Assembly: GCA_030649935.1 (NCBI GenBank)
Contig: JAUSFN010000017.1
Span: 62,001 to 126,000, forward strand
Length of the DNA: 64,000 nt
Direction: 5' to 3'
Source of the DNA: Candidatus Planktophila sp.
GTDB taxonomy: Bacteria; Actinomycetota; Actinomycetes; Nanopelagicales; Nanopelagicaceae
Part shown: in pieces, positions 26,513 to 34,864 of the stretch
How the letters are laid out: the number at the start of each line of letters is the position of its first letter
Numbering within the stretch: position 1 is the stretch's first letter
Position numbers and translations under genes: made by a program
Notes under the pieces: model-generated
Database searches by the model: none
What the model was told of the DNA's origin: nothing
What the model saw: only the letters and a program-made list of their open reading frames with translations

Positions 26513-27064
26513 CTATGAATACATGTGCTTAGCAAGCACACCTATGAATGGAAGGTTGCGATATTTTTCATCAAAATCGAGACCATACCCAACAACAAAA
26601 TCAGCTGGAATTTCAAATCCGACATATTTAACATTCACTTCAACTTTAGCGGCCTCGGGTTTACGTAAAATTGAAAGAATTTCAACACTCCCGACTCCCC
26701 GCGATTCAAGGTTTGCCTTGAGCCATGAGAGAGTTAATCCCGAATCAACTATATCTTCAATGATTAACACATTTCTTCCTGTTATGTCACGATCTAAATC
26801 TTTTAGGATACGAACTACTCCACTAGATTTTGTTCCAGAGCCATAGGATGAAACCGCCATCCAATCAATCTCGACGTGGCGTTGCATTGCACGTGAAATA
26901 TCGGCCACAGCCATTACCGCACCCTTTAGAACACCGATCAATAAAAGATCTCTTCCCTCATAATCTTTATCAACGCGCGCCGCAAGTTCTTTTATTTTTG
27001 CTTGCAACTCATCTTCAGTGACGACAACGCGCTCGATCTCATGTGCAACTCCAGCTAAATCCAC
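26513..27064 (-). CDS. hpt: Hypoxanthine-guanine phosphoribosyltransferase
   Basis: The enzyme salvages hypoxanthine and guanine with PRPP. Motifs are LLLIGVLKGAVMAVADI, SSYGSGTKSSG, the PRPP-binding VLIIEDIVDSGLTL and FVVGYGLDFDEKYRNLPFIG. I take the GTG at 27064 as start (183 residues, the usual size): GGGAG stands five bases upstream and the gene then begins 16 bp after tilS. The longer frame from 27121 would overlap tilS by 41 bp without need. It complements the large de novo purine cluster farther along. Confidence 0.93.
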   Translation of the reverse strand: MDLAGVAHEIERVVVTEDELQAKIKELAARVDKDYEGRDLLLIGVLKGAVMAVADISRAMQRHVEIDWMAVSSYGSGTKSSGVVRILKDLDRDITGRNVLIIEDIVDSGLTLSWLKANLESRGVGSVEILSILRKPEAAKVEVNVKYVGFEIPADFVVGYGLDFDEKYRNLPFIGVLAKHMYS

Positions 27065-27080
27065 GAAGGCTCCCTTTGGG

Positions 27081-28037
27081 TCAGTTACGTAAGAGCGAAA
27101 GTCTGCCCGAAAAACGCTCAACCTTCACACCACCTGGCAGGTGAGCAGCTCCCTGCCCGCTCCAGGCCGTGACTAACGCCTCAATTGAGCCCACATGCTC
27201 GGCTGAAATCGAGCCAGATGGGGCACCTGCGGCATAAATTGCCGCCCGAATAACCCGACTTCGGATAGCCCGAGGCAGGTGAGCTAAGTAATCACATGCT
27301 AAATCGCTCAAATCAAGTTGCTGGATTTCTCGCTCCGCCCAGGCATCAAGGGCATCTGCATCATGGCGTAATAGCTCGGCTGTCCGAGCAAGCGCATCGG
27401 AAATTCCAGGTCCGATCGTCTTTTCAAGGATAGGGATCGCCTGCATTCGGACACGAACTCGCGCAAAGCTTAAATCCGAATTATGGGGGTCGGTCCATGC
27501 AAATAAACCAACTTCTTGGCACATGTTTACGGTTTGTTGGCGTGTAATAGAAAGTAGTGGTCGAATATATTTTCCATTCCTTACCGCCATACCAGAGAGT
27601 GAACGAGTACCTGAGCCACGTGCTAGACCCAATAAAACACTTTCGGCTTGGTCATCGCGGGTATGTCCCAAAAAGATTGCCGCTGCATTCAACGTGGTGC
27701 CTATTGAATCCAATGCCGCATATCTTGCTGTGCGCGCAGATGCTTCTAACCCATCAGTGACTTCGACCGAAACCTTTTCAATTGTGGCATCGATACCTAG
27801 GGATTTCATTTGTTCAACAACTTTGAGAGCCTGAACTCCAGATCCAGATTGAAGCTGGTGATCTATAGTTACTGCGTGAAGTTGGATTGCAAACTTTGAA
27901 GCTTCGAGCGAGAGTGCGAAAGCAAGTGCCAACGAGTCCGCCCCACCTGAAACCGCAACAATTATTAAATCACCGGCCTCAAAGGTTTCGAGCATGCTTC
28001 TGACTGCACTCCTGATCGCCGGTGCACTTGAATCCAT
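27081..28037 (-). CDS. tilS: tRNA(Ile)-lysidine synthetase
   Basis: TilS changes C34 of the AUA-reading tRNA-Ile to lysidine and is essential. The 318-residue protein has the PP-loop AVSGGADSLALA (28-39) and LGHTRDDQAESVLLGLARGSGTRSLSGM, followed by a shorter, less conserved C-terminal region, as in actinobacteria. It starts nine bases after the NlpC/P60 gene, but TAGTCT (28044-28049 on the minus strand) ends six bases before the ATG, so a separate leaderless promoter is likely. Confidence 0.94.
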   Translation of the reverse strand: MDSSAPAIRSAVRSMLETFEAGDLIIVAVSGGADSLALAFALSLEASKFAIQLHAVTIDHQLQSGSGVQALKVVEQMKSLGIDATIEKVSVEVTDGLEASARTARYAALDSIGTTLNAAAIFLGHTRDDQAESVLLGLARGSGTRSLSGMAVRNGKYIRPLLSITRQQTVNMCQEVGLFAWTDPHNSDLSFARVRVRMQAIPILEKTIGPGISDALARTAELLRHDADALDAWAEREIQQLDLSDLACDYLAHLPRAIRSRVIRAAIYAAGAPSGSISAEHVGSIEALVTAWSGQGAAHLPGGVKVERFSGRLSLLRN

Positions 28038-28043
28038 ACGTTA

Positions 28044-28049
28044 AGACTA
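28044..28049 (-). promoter_or_regulatory. Leaderless -10 element of tilS
   Basis: On the minus strand TAGTCT ends six bases before the tilS ATG. Its first three bases are also the stop codon of the upstream NlpC/P60 gene. Confidence 0.5.
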
Positions 28050-29249
28050 GACCCGACCACCAAAAGGCATAAGACCTTTAACGCTGTAAATATCTGAGTA
28101 CAACAAGCCTGCATTCTTTGAATTCGCCTCCCACATCATTCCGTTTCCGGCATAGATAGCCATGTGGTGAATAGTTGAAATTGTGCCTTTGTACGAATAG
28201 AACAAGAGATCCCCAGGCACTAGGGCATTGAGCGAGACATGCATCGTGTAGCCCGAATAGAGCGCTGAATTAAGTCGATCCCAATTAGGCCACGCTAATC
28301 CAGCGGATTTATAGGCGGCATAAACAAGACCTGAGCAGTCAAAATTATTTGGTCCCTCTGAACCCCAAACATAAGGCTTGCGTGCGAGAACTTGTTTCTT
28401 TGCATACTCAACGGCTTTAAGGCGCTGTGCTTCCGACGTTCGAAAAGTTGATCGCCCTTTAAATCCGATATCTGGCCAAATTTTTGCCTGCCCTGCAGTC
28501 TGTGTTGCTTGATTAGCTTGCGCTTCTTCTAAGAGTGCTAACTGGCGCTGTTGCTCCAGAGTAGTTCGTACTTTTCGAGCACTTAGCAACTCTTTCATTA
28601 GTTGATCTTGAACTTTCTGTAACTTAGCAACTTCTTTCGCCTGTTCAGCTTTCGCTTCATCGGCAACTTTCTTAGCTGCTGCAACTTTATTCGTTGCTCT
28701 CTGTTGTTCCGCCACTGCATCATCGGCGGCTAACTTTGCTGCTCGTGCAATTACTTCTGCCGCCTTGAATCGCTCCAGAGCAATTTTATTTTTAGAACCT
28801 AAAGTACTTAAGGTACCGAGTTGATCCAATAGATCCTGTGGGCCGTTAGCACTGAGCAGTGGTTGAATATCACTCATGCTTCCTCCCAAAATATATGCAT
28901 TCGATGCAAGTCTTCCAATAACATTATGTGTTTCTTCAACTGCGGTTGCAGTCTCGGCCGCATATTTTGCCTCCGCAAGTGCAGCTGATTCTGCTATTAA
29001 TAACTCTTTTCGTGCTTTAACATATGAGGCGGCGGCGACATTTGCTTTTGCAGTTAATGACCGTAGGTTTTGATTTGCAGCTGCCAATTTTGCGGCCTGA
29101 ACTTCCGCTGCTTTTTTCCGTTCGTCTTCAATCTTTTTAGCTGCTTCAATTTGAGCAAGAGATGGTTTTGGGCTCTTTGCAAAAGCTGGCGCAGATGCCA
29201 TGGTCAGTACTGCAATCAGAGCAAGTGAAATCGCCCTATTTCTTTTCAA
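28047..29249 (-). CDS. Secreted NlpC/P60 peptidoglycan hydrolase (RipA-like)
   Basis: The 400-residue protein has a signal peptide (MKRNRAISLALIAVLTMASA, cleavage after AFA), a long alanine/lysine-rich coiled coil (about 35-245), and a C-terminal NlpC/P60 domain with catalytic Cys305 in FDCSGL, PGDLLFYS, His362 in HHMAIYAG and a third polar residue near 374-376. Such enzymes cut D-Glu-meso-DAP bonds in the wall and help daughter cells separate; the coiled coil usually restrains the domain. The start codon is TTG with GGAGG seven bases upstream, inside an inverted repeat that may control it. Confidence 0.92.
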   Translation of the reverse strand: MKRNRAISLALIAVLTMASAPAFAKSPKPSLAQIEAAKKIEDERKKAAEVQAAKLAAANQNLRSLTAKANVAAASYVKARKELLIAESAALAEAKYAAETATAVEETHNVIGRLASNAYILGGSMSDIQPLLSANGPQDLLDQLGTLSTLGSKNKIALERFKAAEVIARAAKLAADDAVAEQQRATNKVAAAKKVADEAKAEQAKEVAKLQKVQDQLMKELLSARKVRTTLEQQRQLALLEEAQANQATQTAGQAKIWPDIGFKGRSTFRTSEAQRLKAVEYAKKQVLARKPYVWGSEGPNNFDCSGLVYAAYKSAGLAWPNWDRLNSALYSGYTMHVSLNALVPGDLLFYSYKGTISTIHHMAIYAGNGMMWEANSKNAGLLYSDIYSVKGLMPFGGRV

Positions 29250-29252
29250 ATC

Positions 29253-29274
29253 AAGACCTCCGGGGGAAGGTCTT
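29253..29274 (-). promoter_or_regulatory. Inverted repeat over the promoter and ribosome site of the NlpC/P60 gene
   Basis: AAGACCT (29253-29259) and AGGTCTT (29268-29274) form a perfect 7-bp inverted repeat with an eight-base C-rich/G-rich centre. The Shine-Dalgarno GGAGG lies partly in one arm. TATTCT (29276-29281, minus strand) is a good -10 just outside. Thus it could be an operator at the transcription start, or, if the message starts slightly upstream, a hairpin hiding the ribosome site. Confidence 0.45.
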
Positions 29275-29324
29275 AAGAATAAATGAACTCTCTTAAAAAA
29301 GAGGGGTAATCAATGCTGGTGTCT

Positions 29325-30131
29325 TCAATTAGATACATCACGGCGTACAAACAAGATTGATGCGATTACGGCTCCAACTGCCACGTACAGGCCTCCGATC
29401 GTTAATGCATGAGAGTATTCAATTCCAGTTCCCATGCCGCTAGGTGCACCACCCGATGCGATTGCCGCTAGTTGTGCCCCTGGCATCCACTCTTCCAGTG
29501 AGTTTTTAACGGCAATTAGAAGATTTTCAACGATAAGCAGCCATAGAACTCCGAAAGAGATCGCACTGATTGGAGAACGCAAAAGCAATCCTAAAACCAT
29601 GCCAATAGTCCCAAATCCTACGACGGAGATGATTATGTTGATGAAGGTCGTCAATAACGCATGTCGACCATCAGCACCAAACCAGAGGTCAGTTGAGACC
29701 TTTGCTCGAGGTGCTAAAATCACCGATGCTGCAACACTGATAATCGCTGAAAGAATAATCATTACAAGAGCAAAGAAACCCATCGCTATAAATTTTCCAG
29801 CAAGCACACGCAAACGACCCGGCTGGCGTACCAAGATATTTCTTAGAGTGCCATAGGTATACTCCTGCGCCGTTTGTGCAGCAAATACACAGAGTGCGAT
29901 TATTCCCAGAAACCCACCGACACTGCTAAAGCCCTGAACTCCGCCTGTCGCAAGGGAGAGAACTTCGCGAGTCACAACGCGACCACGATCAGCGTTTCCT
30001 TGAGGTGAATCTATGAGCAAGAACAAAAGTGACGAGAATAAAGCACTGAAAAATACGACGGCACCCATAGTGCCAAGAAACAGAGTTGGGCGACGTAATT
30101 TGCGAAGTTCGGAGAAGACAATATTCCACAT
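29325..30131 (-). CDS. ABC-2 type transporter permease
   Basis: The 268-residue membrane protein has six predicted spans, starting WNIVFSELRKLRRPTLFLGTMGAVVFF, and the region FAAQTAQEYTYGTLRNILVRQPGRLRVLAGK that is typical of ABC-2 permeases of the NatB/bacitracin-resistance type. It overlaps the ATPase gene by one base, so both make one exporter. Cargo is unknown; such two-gene systems often export peptides, lipids or drugs. The 75 bp after it hold a weak hairpin and the next gene's promoter. Confidence 0.85.
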   Translation of the reverse strand: MWNIVFSELRKLRRPTLFLGTMGAVVFFSALFSSLLFLLIDSPQGNADRGRVVTREVLSLATGGVQGFSSVGGFLGIIALCVFAAQTAQEYTYGTLRNILVRQPGRLRVLAGKFIAMGFFALVMIILSAIISVAASVILAPRAKVSTDLWFGADGRHALLTTFINIIISVVGFGTIGMVLGLLLRSPISAISFGVLWLLIVENLLIAVKNSLEEWMPGAQLAAIASGGAPSGMGTGIEYSHALTIGGLYVAVGAVIASILFVRRDVSN

Positions 30132-31036
30132 TATTTTTCACCTGTCATTTCAAAGAAAGTCTCTTCAAGATTAGGAAGTTGCGGCGTTAATTGTGAGAGT
30201 GTTATTCCAGCATTAAATGCCGCACGATTAAAATCAACTGCCCAACTTGCTGGCCCTTCTACATGCACTGCTCCATCTCGAATTACAGCCTGATGTCCAG
30301 CTACTTTTGCAATTGAAAGAAGGAGCTCTAGGTCGTCTTCATTTGCGCCTCTAGCGATGACTACGGGTTGCTGGCTCAGCATTAGATCCGACATTTTGCC
30401 CGTAAAGACAACTTCGCCTTTGCGCAACATAACTAAGTAATCGCTAATGAGTTCGAGTTCGGATAAGAGGTGCGAAGATACAAAGACTGAGGTCCCATCA
30501 TTTGCAAGCGAGCGCAATAAAGCGCGCACTTCTTGAATGCCCTCGGGGTCCAAACCATTAGTTGGCTCATCCAACATTAATAACTTTGGATTAGGCAACA
30601 ATGCAGCTGCAATTCCCAAACGCTGTTTCATTCCTAATGAATAAGTCTTGTACTTAGATTTAGCACGATCACCCAGACCGACCTGTTCAAGCAGATGTTG
30701 GACTCGATCGGTTGAAAATCCACCGAGATTTGCTAGGTAGTTCAAATTCTCTTTTCCACTAAGTGCTGGATAAAAGGCTGGACCCTCGATCATCGCACCA
30801 ACTCGCGGTAAGTATTTCTCAGGATGTTTAATCGACTCACCCAAAATCTCGCCGGTGCCGCCCGTGGGTGTGATGAGCCCCAGTAGCATTCTCATGGTTG
30901 TTGTTTTGCCTGAACCATTTGGACCCACAAAACCGCAAATCGTGCCCAATGGAACCTCAAAAGTTGCATGAGATACGGCCATACGCTCCCCGTATTTCTT
31001 ACTTAAATCCCTTACTGAAATCGCAGTGTTAGACAT
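30131..31036 (-). CDS. ABC transporter ATP-binding protein (exporter, ABC-2 partner)
   Basis: The ATPase has Walker A GPNGSGKTTTMRML, signature YSLGMKQRLGIA and Walker B LLMLDEPTNGLDPEG, with a short C-terminal extension ending NLEETFFEMTGEK, as in drug- or peptide-exporting ABC-2 systems. I start it at the ATG at 31036 (301 residues), where the ABC domain begins properly (MSNTAISVRDLSKKYG); the frame is open six codons further. CAGAGT six bases upstream is a poor match to the leaderless -10. Divergent metZ starts 26 bp away. Confidence 0.9.
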   Translation of the reverse strand: MSNTAISVRDLSKKYGERMAVSHATFEVPLGTICGFVGPNGSGKTTTMRMLLGLITPTGGTGEILGESIKHPEKYLPRVGAMIEGPAFYPALSGKENLNYLANLGGFSTDRVQHLLEQVGLGDRAKSKYKTYSLGMKQRLGIAAALLPNPKLLMLDEPTNGLDPEGIQEVRALLRSLANDGTSVFVSSHLLSELELISDYLVMLRKGEVVFTGKMSDLMLSQQPVVIARGANEDDLELLLSIAKVAGHQAVIRDGAVHVEGPASWAVDFNRAAFNAGITLSQLTPQLPNLEETFFEMTGEK

Positions 31037-31061
31037 ATGCCAACTCTGCCACAATTACTCA

Positions 31062-32279
31062 ATGAGTACACCATGGGGATACCGCCCCCGTAATGAGCGC
31101 GAAACACCAGAATGGGATCTGCATCCCCAAACACATGCCGTGCGTACAGGACTTACCCGGTCAGGCTTTGGTGAAACATCAGAGGCGCTTTATCTAAATA
31201 GTGGATTCACTTATTCAACTGCCGAAGAGGCCTTTGACTCTTTTGCTGAAGAGACAGACCACTTTTTATATAGCCGCTTTCATAATCCGACGGTTGCCAT
31301 GTTTGAAGCGCGCTTGGCGGCAATTGAAGGGGCAGATTTCTGCGTAGCTACAGGTTCTGGAATGTCGGCAATGTTTTCATCTCTTGCCTGCCTTGTTGAA
31401 CAAGGTGACCATGTCGTTGCATCCGCGGCAATGTTTTCTTCATGCCATGTCGTTATAACAGAGTTCTTACCAAAGTGGGGCATAACTTTCGAATTAGTAA
31501 AGGGTAATGATCCAACTGTATGGGCAAAGGCGCTAAGCAAGCCAACTAAAGCTGTCTTTATTGAAACGCCAAGCAATCCTTTAATGGAGATAGTTGATAT
31601 CGCGATGGTGAGCGAGTTAGCCCATCACGTAGGAGCAACGGTTATAGTCGATAACGTCATGGCTTCACCTGTATTACAAAAACCACTACAGCTTGGTGCT
31701 GATGTGGTTATGTACTCTGCAACTAAGCATATTGACGGACAAGGCCGTGTTCTTGCCGGTGCAATTCTTGGCTCCTCTTCTTACATTCACGAAAAGTTAA
31801 TGCCTTTTACCCGACATAGTGGTCCATCATTGAGTCCATTTAACGCATGGGTTCTCGTTAAATCTCTGGAAACAATGGAGATGCGAGTTGAGCGAATGGT
31901 GGCAAATGCCCAATCAATCGCCGAATTCTTAGAAGCGCGTCCCGAAATCAAATCAGTACGTTTTCCTGGTCTGAAGTCGCACCCAGACTACGAGTTAGCA
32001 ATGAAACAGATGACAGGTGGCGGGACCACAGTTGGTATTGAGTTTGTTGAAGATCAAGCGCAGGTGTTTGCCTTCATGAATAAACTTCGAATCATCGATA
32101 TCTCTAATAACTTGGGTGATAGTAAATCACTTATTACGCATCCGGCAACATCCACACATCGACGTTTAGCTCCAGAAGTCCAAGTTGAAATGGGTATCAC
32201 GCCATCAGTTTTGCGATTGTCGGTAGGTTTGGAGCATTCAAGTGATTTGATAAAAGATTTAACTCAAGCACTGAGTTGA
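31062..32279 (+). CDS. metZ: O-succinylhomoserine sulfhydrylase
   Basis: A pyridoxal-phosphate enzyme of the Cys/Met metabolism family, 405 residues from the ATG at 31062. It makes homocysteine from O-succinylhomoserine and sulfide. The PLP lysine is Lys222 in YSATKHIDGQGRVLAG, a sequence form typical of MetZ; YSRFHNPT, ATGSGMSAM and ETPSNPLMEI are also visible. An upstream in-frame start at 31026 exists but would lie inside the divergent ABC gene. No Shine-Dalgarno is present; CACAAT six bases before the ATG is an imperfect leaderless -10. It overlaps ctaB by 16 bp. Confidence 0.93.
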   Translation: MSTPWGYRPRNERETPEWDLHPQTHAVRTGLTRSGFGETSEALYLNSGFTYSTAEEAFDSFAEETDHFLYSRFHNPTVAMFEARLAAIEGADFCVATGSGMSAMFSSLACLVEQGDHVVASAAMFSSCHVVITEFLPKWGITFELVKGNDPTVWAKALSKPTKAVFIETPSNPLMEIVDIAMVSELAHHVGATVIVDNVMASPVLQKPLQLGADVVMYSATKHIDGQGRVLAGAILGSSSYIHEKLMPFTRHSGPSLSPFNAWVLVKSLETMEMRVERMVANAQSIAEFLEARPEIKSVRFPGLKSHPDYELAMKQMTGGGTTVGIEFVEDQAQVFAFMNKLRIIDISNNLGDSKSLITHPATSTHRRLAPEVQVEMGITPSVLRLSVGLEHSSDLIKDLTQALS

Positions 32280-33133
32280 GCAACGACAAGAACAACTGAG
32301 AGTAAACTCAAATAAGTGATTGACCACTGAAAAATCTTTCCCGCAGTTTTTCCATAATCCGGAGAGCTTTCTTTAAGGGCTATTAATTCGCGTGCGAATA
32401 CCACGCCAAGCAAAATGGTTACCACTAGAGACCAAGTTGGCAAATTTGCGGAAATAATTAGCCAAATTGATGAGGCAATCATCAAAACCGTATGGAACCA
32501 CATTTGGCGATAAACATTTGCCTTAGTAGTAACAACTGGAAGCATTGGAATTCCTGCTGCCGAATAGTCATCTTTGTACTTAATTGCTAGCGCCCAAAAA
32601 TGCGGTGGAGTCCAAAAAAAGATCACCATAAAGAAAGCAAGAGCAGTGATTGAAAGTGAGTTTGTTACTGCTGCCCAACCTATAAATACGGGCATACAAC
32701 CAGCTACGCCACCCCAGACAATATTCTGTGATGTCCTGCTTTTTAGACCAATCGTGTAAACAAGGACATAAAATGCAATTGCAAAAAATGATAAGAGGGT
32801 CGCAAGAGGTGTTGTAAAAATCCAAAAAATGATGAGCGATAAAATACCAATAATGAATGCAAAGATCGCAGCATTGGTTCTGCTGATTACCCCAGTAACA
32901 ATCGGGCGTTTTGCGGTTCTAGCCATTAACTTATCGCTCTCGCTTTCAATCACCATATTAAAAGCGTTAGCACTGCCGGCAGATAAAGTGCCTGCGAGAA
33001 TAGTTGTGGCCACCAGTGAAAAAGAAGGTAACCCTTTAGCCGCCAAAATCATGGCGGGTAGAGTGGAAACCAATAGGAGCTCGACGACTCGAAGTTTCAT
33101 TAGTTCTATGTATCCACGCACAAGGCTCATCAC
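32264..33133 (-). CDS. ctaB: Protoheme IX farnesyltransferase (heme O synthase)
   Basis: CtaB adds a farnesyl group to heme B to give heme O for cytochrome oxidase. The 289-residue membrane protein has about eight to nine spans, the first prenyl-diphosphate motif around Asn59-Glu63-Asp67 (NMVIESESDKLMARTAKRP) and the second YKDDYSAAGIPMLP. In other CtaB proteins the residue at 63 is Asp; here it is Glu. It starts with GTG, six bases after TAATCT (33140-33145, minus strand), so it is probably leaderless; an ATG follows as codon two. Confidence 0.94.
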   Translation of the reverse strand: MMSLVRGYIELMKLRVVELLLVSTLPAMILAAKGLPSFSLVATTILAGTLSAGSANAFNMVIESESDKLMARTAKRPIVTGVISRTNAAIFAFIIGILSLIIFWIFTTPLATLLSFFAIAFYVLVYTIGLKSRTSQNIVWGGVAGCMPVFIGWAAVTNSLSITALAFFMVIFFWTPPHFWALAIKYKDDYSAAGIPMLPVVTTKANVYRQMWFHTVLMIASSIWLIISANLPTWSLVVTILLGVVFARELIALKESSPDYGKTAGKIFQWSITYLSLLSVVLVVAQLSA

Positions 33134-33139
33134 CTGCCT

Positions 33140-33145
33140 AGATTA
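33140..33145 (-). promoter_or_regulatory. Leaderless -10 element of ctaB
   Basis: TAATCT on the minus strand ends six bases before the GTG start at 33133; no ribosome site is visible. Confidence 0.55.
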
Positions 33146-33222
33146 CTCAGCAAACTAGGGCTCACTTCACAGGGGCTTCACAAGGTACAAGGCTACTTTC
33201 TCCTCAACGAAAGGAGCTTCAC

Positions 33223-33648
33223 ATGACACCTTCACAGAAGCCCGAATGGATCGAAACAGCCAAGAAGAAGACCTCCTCTTTCCCACGCTCTATTTCCAGA
33301 GGTCTGCCAGTAATCGCTCTTGTGGTGAGTACATCAATTCTTGGTGTTGGCGCGATCTTTGCCGATAGCGCTGAAGAGAGCCCAGTAAAGGCAGTTGAAT
33401 TTTCAGCTCCGGTAGAATTTGATCCATCGGCAACATCAACGGCAGCTTCGATTGAGATTCCATTAATTGATACATCGCTTACCTTCAGTGAAGAAGATGA
33501 TGAAGTTCTCGGATATGAAGACGATCTCGAAGTTCTCGGATATGAAGACGATCTCGAAGATCTCGATGAAGACGAGGGCGACGACGAAGATGAAGACGAT
33601 GAGAGCGATGAAGATGAGGGCGACGAAGATGAGGGCGACGACGACTAA
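33223..33648 (+). CDS. Membrane protein with a highly acidic repetitive tail
   Basis: I do not recognise this 141-residue protein. It has a basic cytoplasmic start (KKKTSSFPRSISR), one membrane span (about 28-46, LPVIALVVSTSILGVGAIFA, possibly an uncleaved signal), a linker, two copies of EVLGYEDDL and then some 35 residues that are nearly all Asp or Glu. The tail should lie outside the membrane and could bind calcium or other cations. AAAGGAG is six bases before ATG, the strongest ribosome site nearby. Direct TTCACA repeats precede it. A five-bp hairpin at 33643-33655 overlaps the stop and may end the message. Confidence 0.8.
   Translation: MTPSQKPEWIETAKKKTSSFPRSISRGLPVIALVVSTSILGVGAIFADSAEESPVKAVEFSAPVEFDPSATSTAASIEIPLIDTSLTFSEEDDEVLGYEDDLEVLGYEDDLEDLDEDEGDDEDEDDESDEDEGDEDEGDDD
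33502..33555 (+). repeat. Two tandem 27-bp coding repeats
   Basis: The units 33502-33528 and 33529-33555 are identical and encode EVLGYEDDL twice. A third, degenerate start follows, running into imperfect GAAGAC/GATGAG repeats. Identity at third codon positions points to recent duplication, so copy number may vary between strains. Confidence 0.9.
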
Positions 33649-33670
33649 TATAGTCTTTGATAATAAGTAG

Positions 33671-34864
33671 TTAAGGCGTAGGTTCAACCTCAGAGATTTC
33701 AGTTGGAATATTTGGAGCCGCAATTCTTCCGAGGATTCGATCTATGGCAGCACGCGCCTTATCGCTTGCTCGAACGCCTCGTTGGATGTCATCAGCTAAA
33801 GTTACAAAAATATATTCACGATCAACTGATTCTACAAAACCTGCCAAGGTTACCGTTCCATTGAGAGTTCCAGTCTTAGCGCGGACTAAACCAACTGCAG
33901 TAGGTGCTGTTGTTAAAAATCTGGATTCCAAGGTACCGGAAATACCACCAACTGGAAGAAAATCGTAAATATATTTAAACTTCTCATCCTGGCGGAGTTT
34001 AAAAAGTAGTTGACCTACCATTGACGCTGTTATTCGATTCTCTTTAGATAACCCACTTGCGTCGATAACCTTCAATTTTGTGGGATCTATTTCTAAATCT
34101 GTGAGCACTTGAGCAAAAGTTTGAGCTACTCCTTCAATGTTAAATGTATACCCGGCAGCGCGAGAGGCGAGCCTAGCTAAACGTTCGGCCAAGAGATTAT
34201 CACTCCATAGAAGTGTGAATTCCAAAATCTCATAGAGCTTTGGTGATTCTTCACTTGCGGTAATTTCGCCCGCTTCAGCTAAAATTTCGGCGCTACTTAC
34301 CGCTCTCATCACTGGTTTGAAACCTCGTTGGGCCCAAAAACTCTTAAAATTTGAAACATCCTGTGAAAACAATTTCGAATATATGACCGTAATTTCCTCA
34401 AGAGAACCTCCATTGGCCTTCTTGAGCATAGCCATGGATCTATTTGCAAGGCTAGGCAGGGACGCGCGATTCATTTTACGAGCAGCGATGTAACTGGTAC
34501 TAATCCAAGGGTCGTAGCTTCCTTGAATCACTAGAGTTCGACTGTCTACTCCTATTGAGATATTAGTTGAAAAAGTCGACTCTGGATCTAAATACTTCAG
34601 TGTTGCAACTCCTGAAAGCAATTTCATAACGGAGGCAGGCTTGCGTTGTGAATATGCTTTTCTCTGATAAACAATCTCTCCGGTAATTCCGTCAATGAGA
34701 ATCATCGCTGGATTGGATAGAGCAGGGACTGCTAAGAGTTTGTCAAAAACAGCAGGTATTGCCGAAGGTGATAAAGCTGCATTGCTTGGAACAACATTTA
34801 GTGCGATAACCAGTGCAAGTAATATAAAAATTACTTTGTGTCGCATTGCATAGGTCTTTACCAT
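33671..34864 (-). CDS. dacB: D-alanyl-D-alanine carboxypeptidase/endopeptidase (PBP4 class)
   Basis: An S13-family penicillin-binding protein trimming wall peptides outside the membrane. It has a signal peptide (MRHKVIFILLALVIALNVVP, cut near SNA), the active-site S-x-x-K in KPASVMKL, the DASGLSKENRIT segment that carries the SxN-like motif, and K-T-G in RAKTGTLNG. I take the ATG at 34864 (397 residues), which overlaps the stop of the gene upstream; the ATG at 34846, directly before the signal peptide, is equally possible. Together with the NlpC/P60 enzyme it gives this region a cell-wall turnover theme. Confidence 0.9.
   Translation of the reverse strand: MVKTYAMRHKVIFILLALVIALNVVPSNAALSPSAIPAVFDKLLAVPALSNPAMILIDGITGEIVYQRKAYSQRKPASVMKLLSGVATLKYLDPESTFSTNISIGVDSRTLVIQGSYDPWISTSYIAARKMNRASLPSLANRSMAMLKKANGGSLEEITVIYSKLFSQDVSNFKSFWAQRGFKPVMRAVSSAEILAEAGEITASEESPKLYEILEFTLLWSDNLLAERLARLASRAAGYTFNIEGVAQTFAQVLTDLEIDPTKLKVIDASGLSKENRITASMVGQLLFKLRQDEKFKYIYDFLPVGGISGTLESRFLTTAPTAVGLVRAKTGTLNGTVTLAGFVESVDREYIFVTLADDIQRGVRASDKARAAIDRILGRIAAPNIPTEISEVEPTP

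Noticed and set aside
29250-29324. c-di-AMP (ydaO) riboswitch, which often precedes actinobacterial wall hydrolases
   Set aside because: Only 75 bp lie upstream and they contain the promoter and a simple inverted repeat; there is no room for that RNA and none of its conserved parts is visible.
31036-31062. Leaderless promoters for the ABC ATPase and metZ
   Set aside because: The hexamers at the right distance are CAGAGT and CACAAT; both lack the first T, so I did not count them among the rule's matches.
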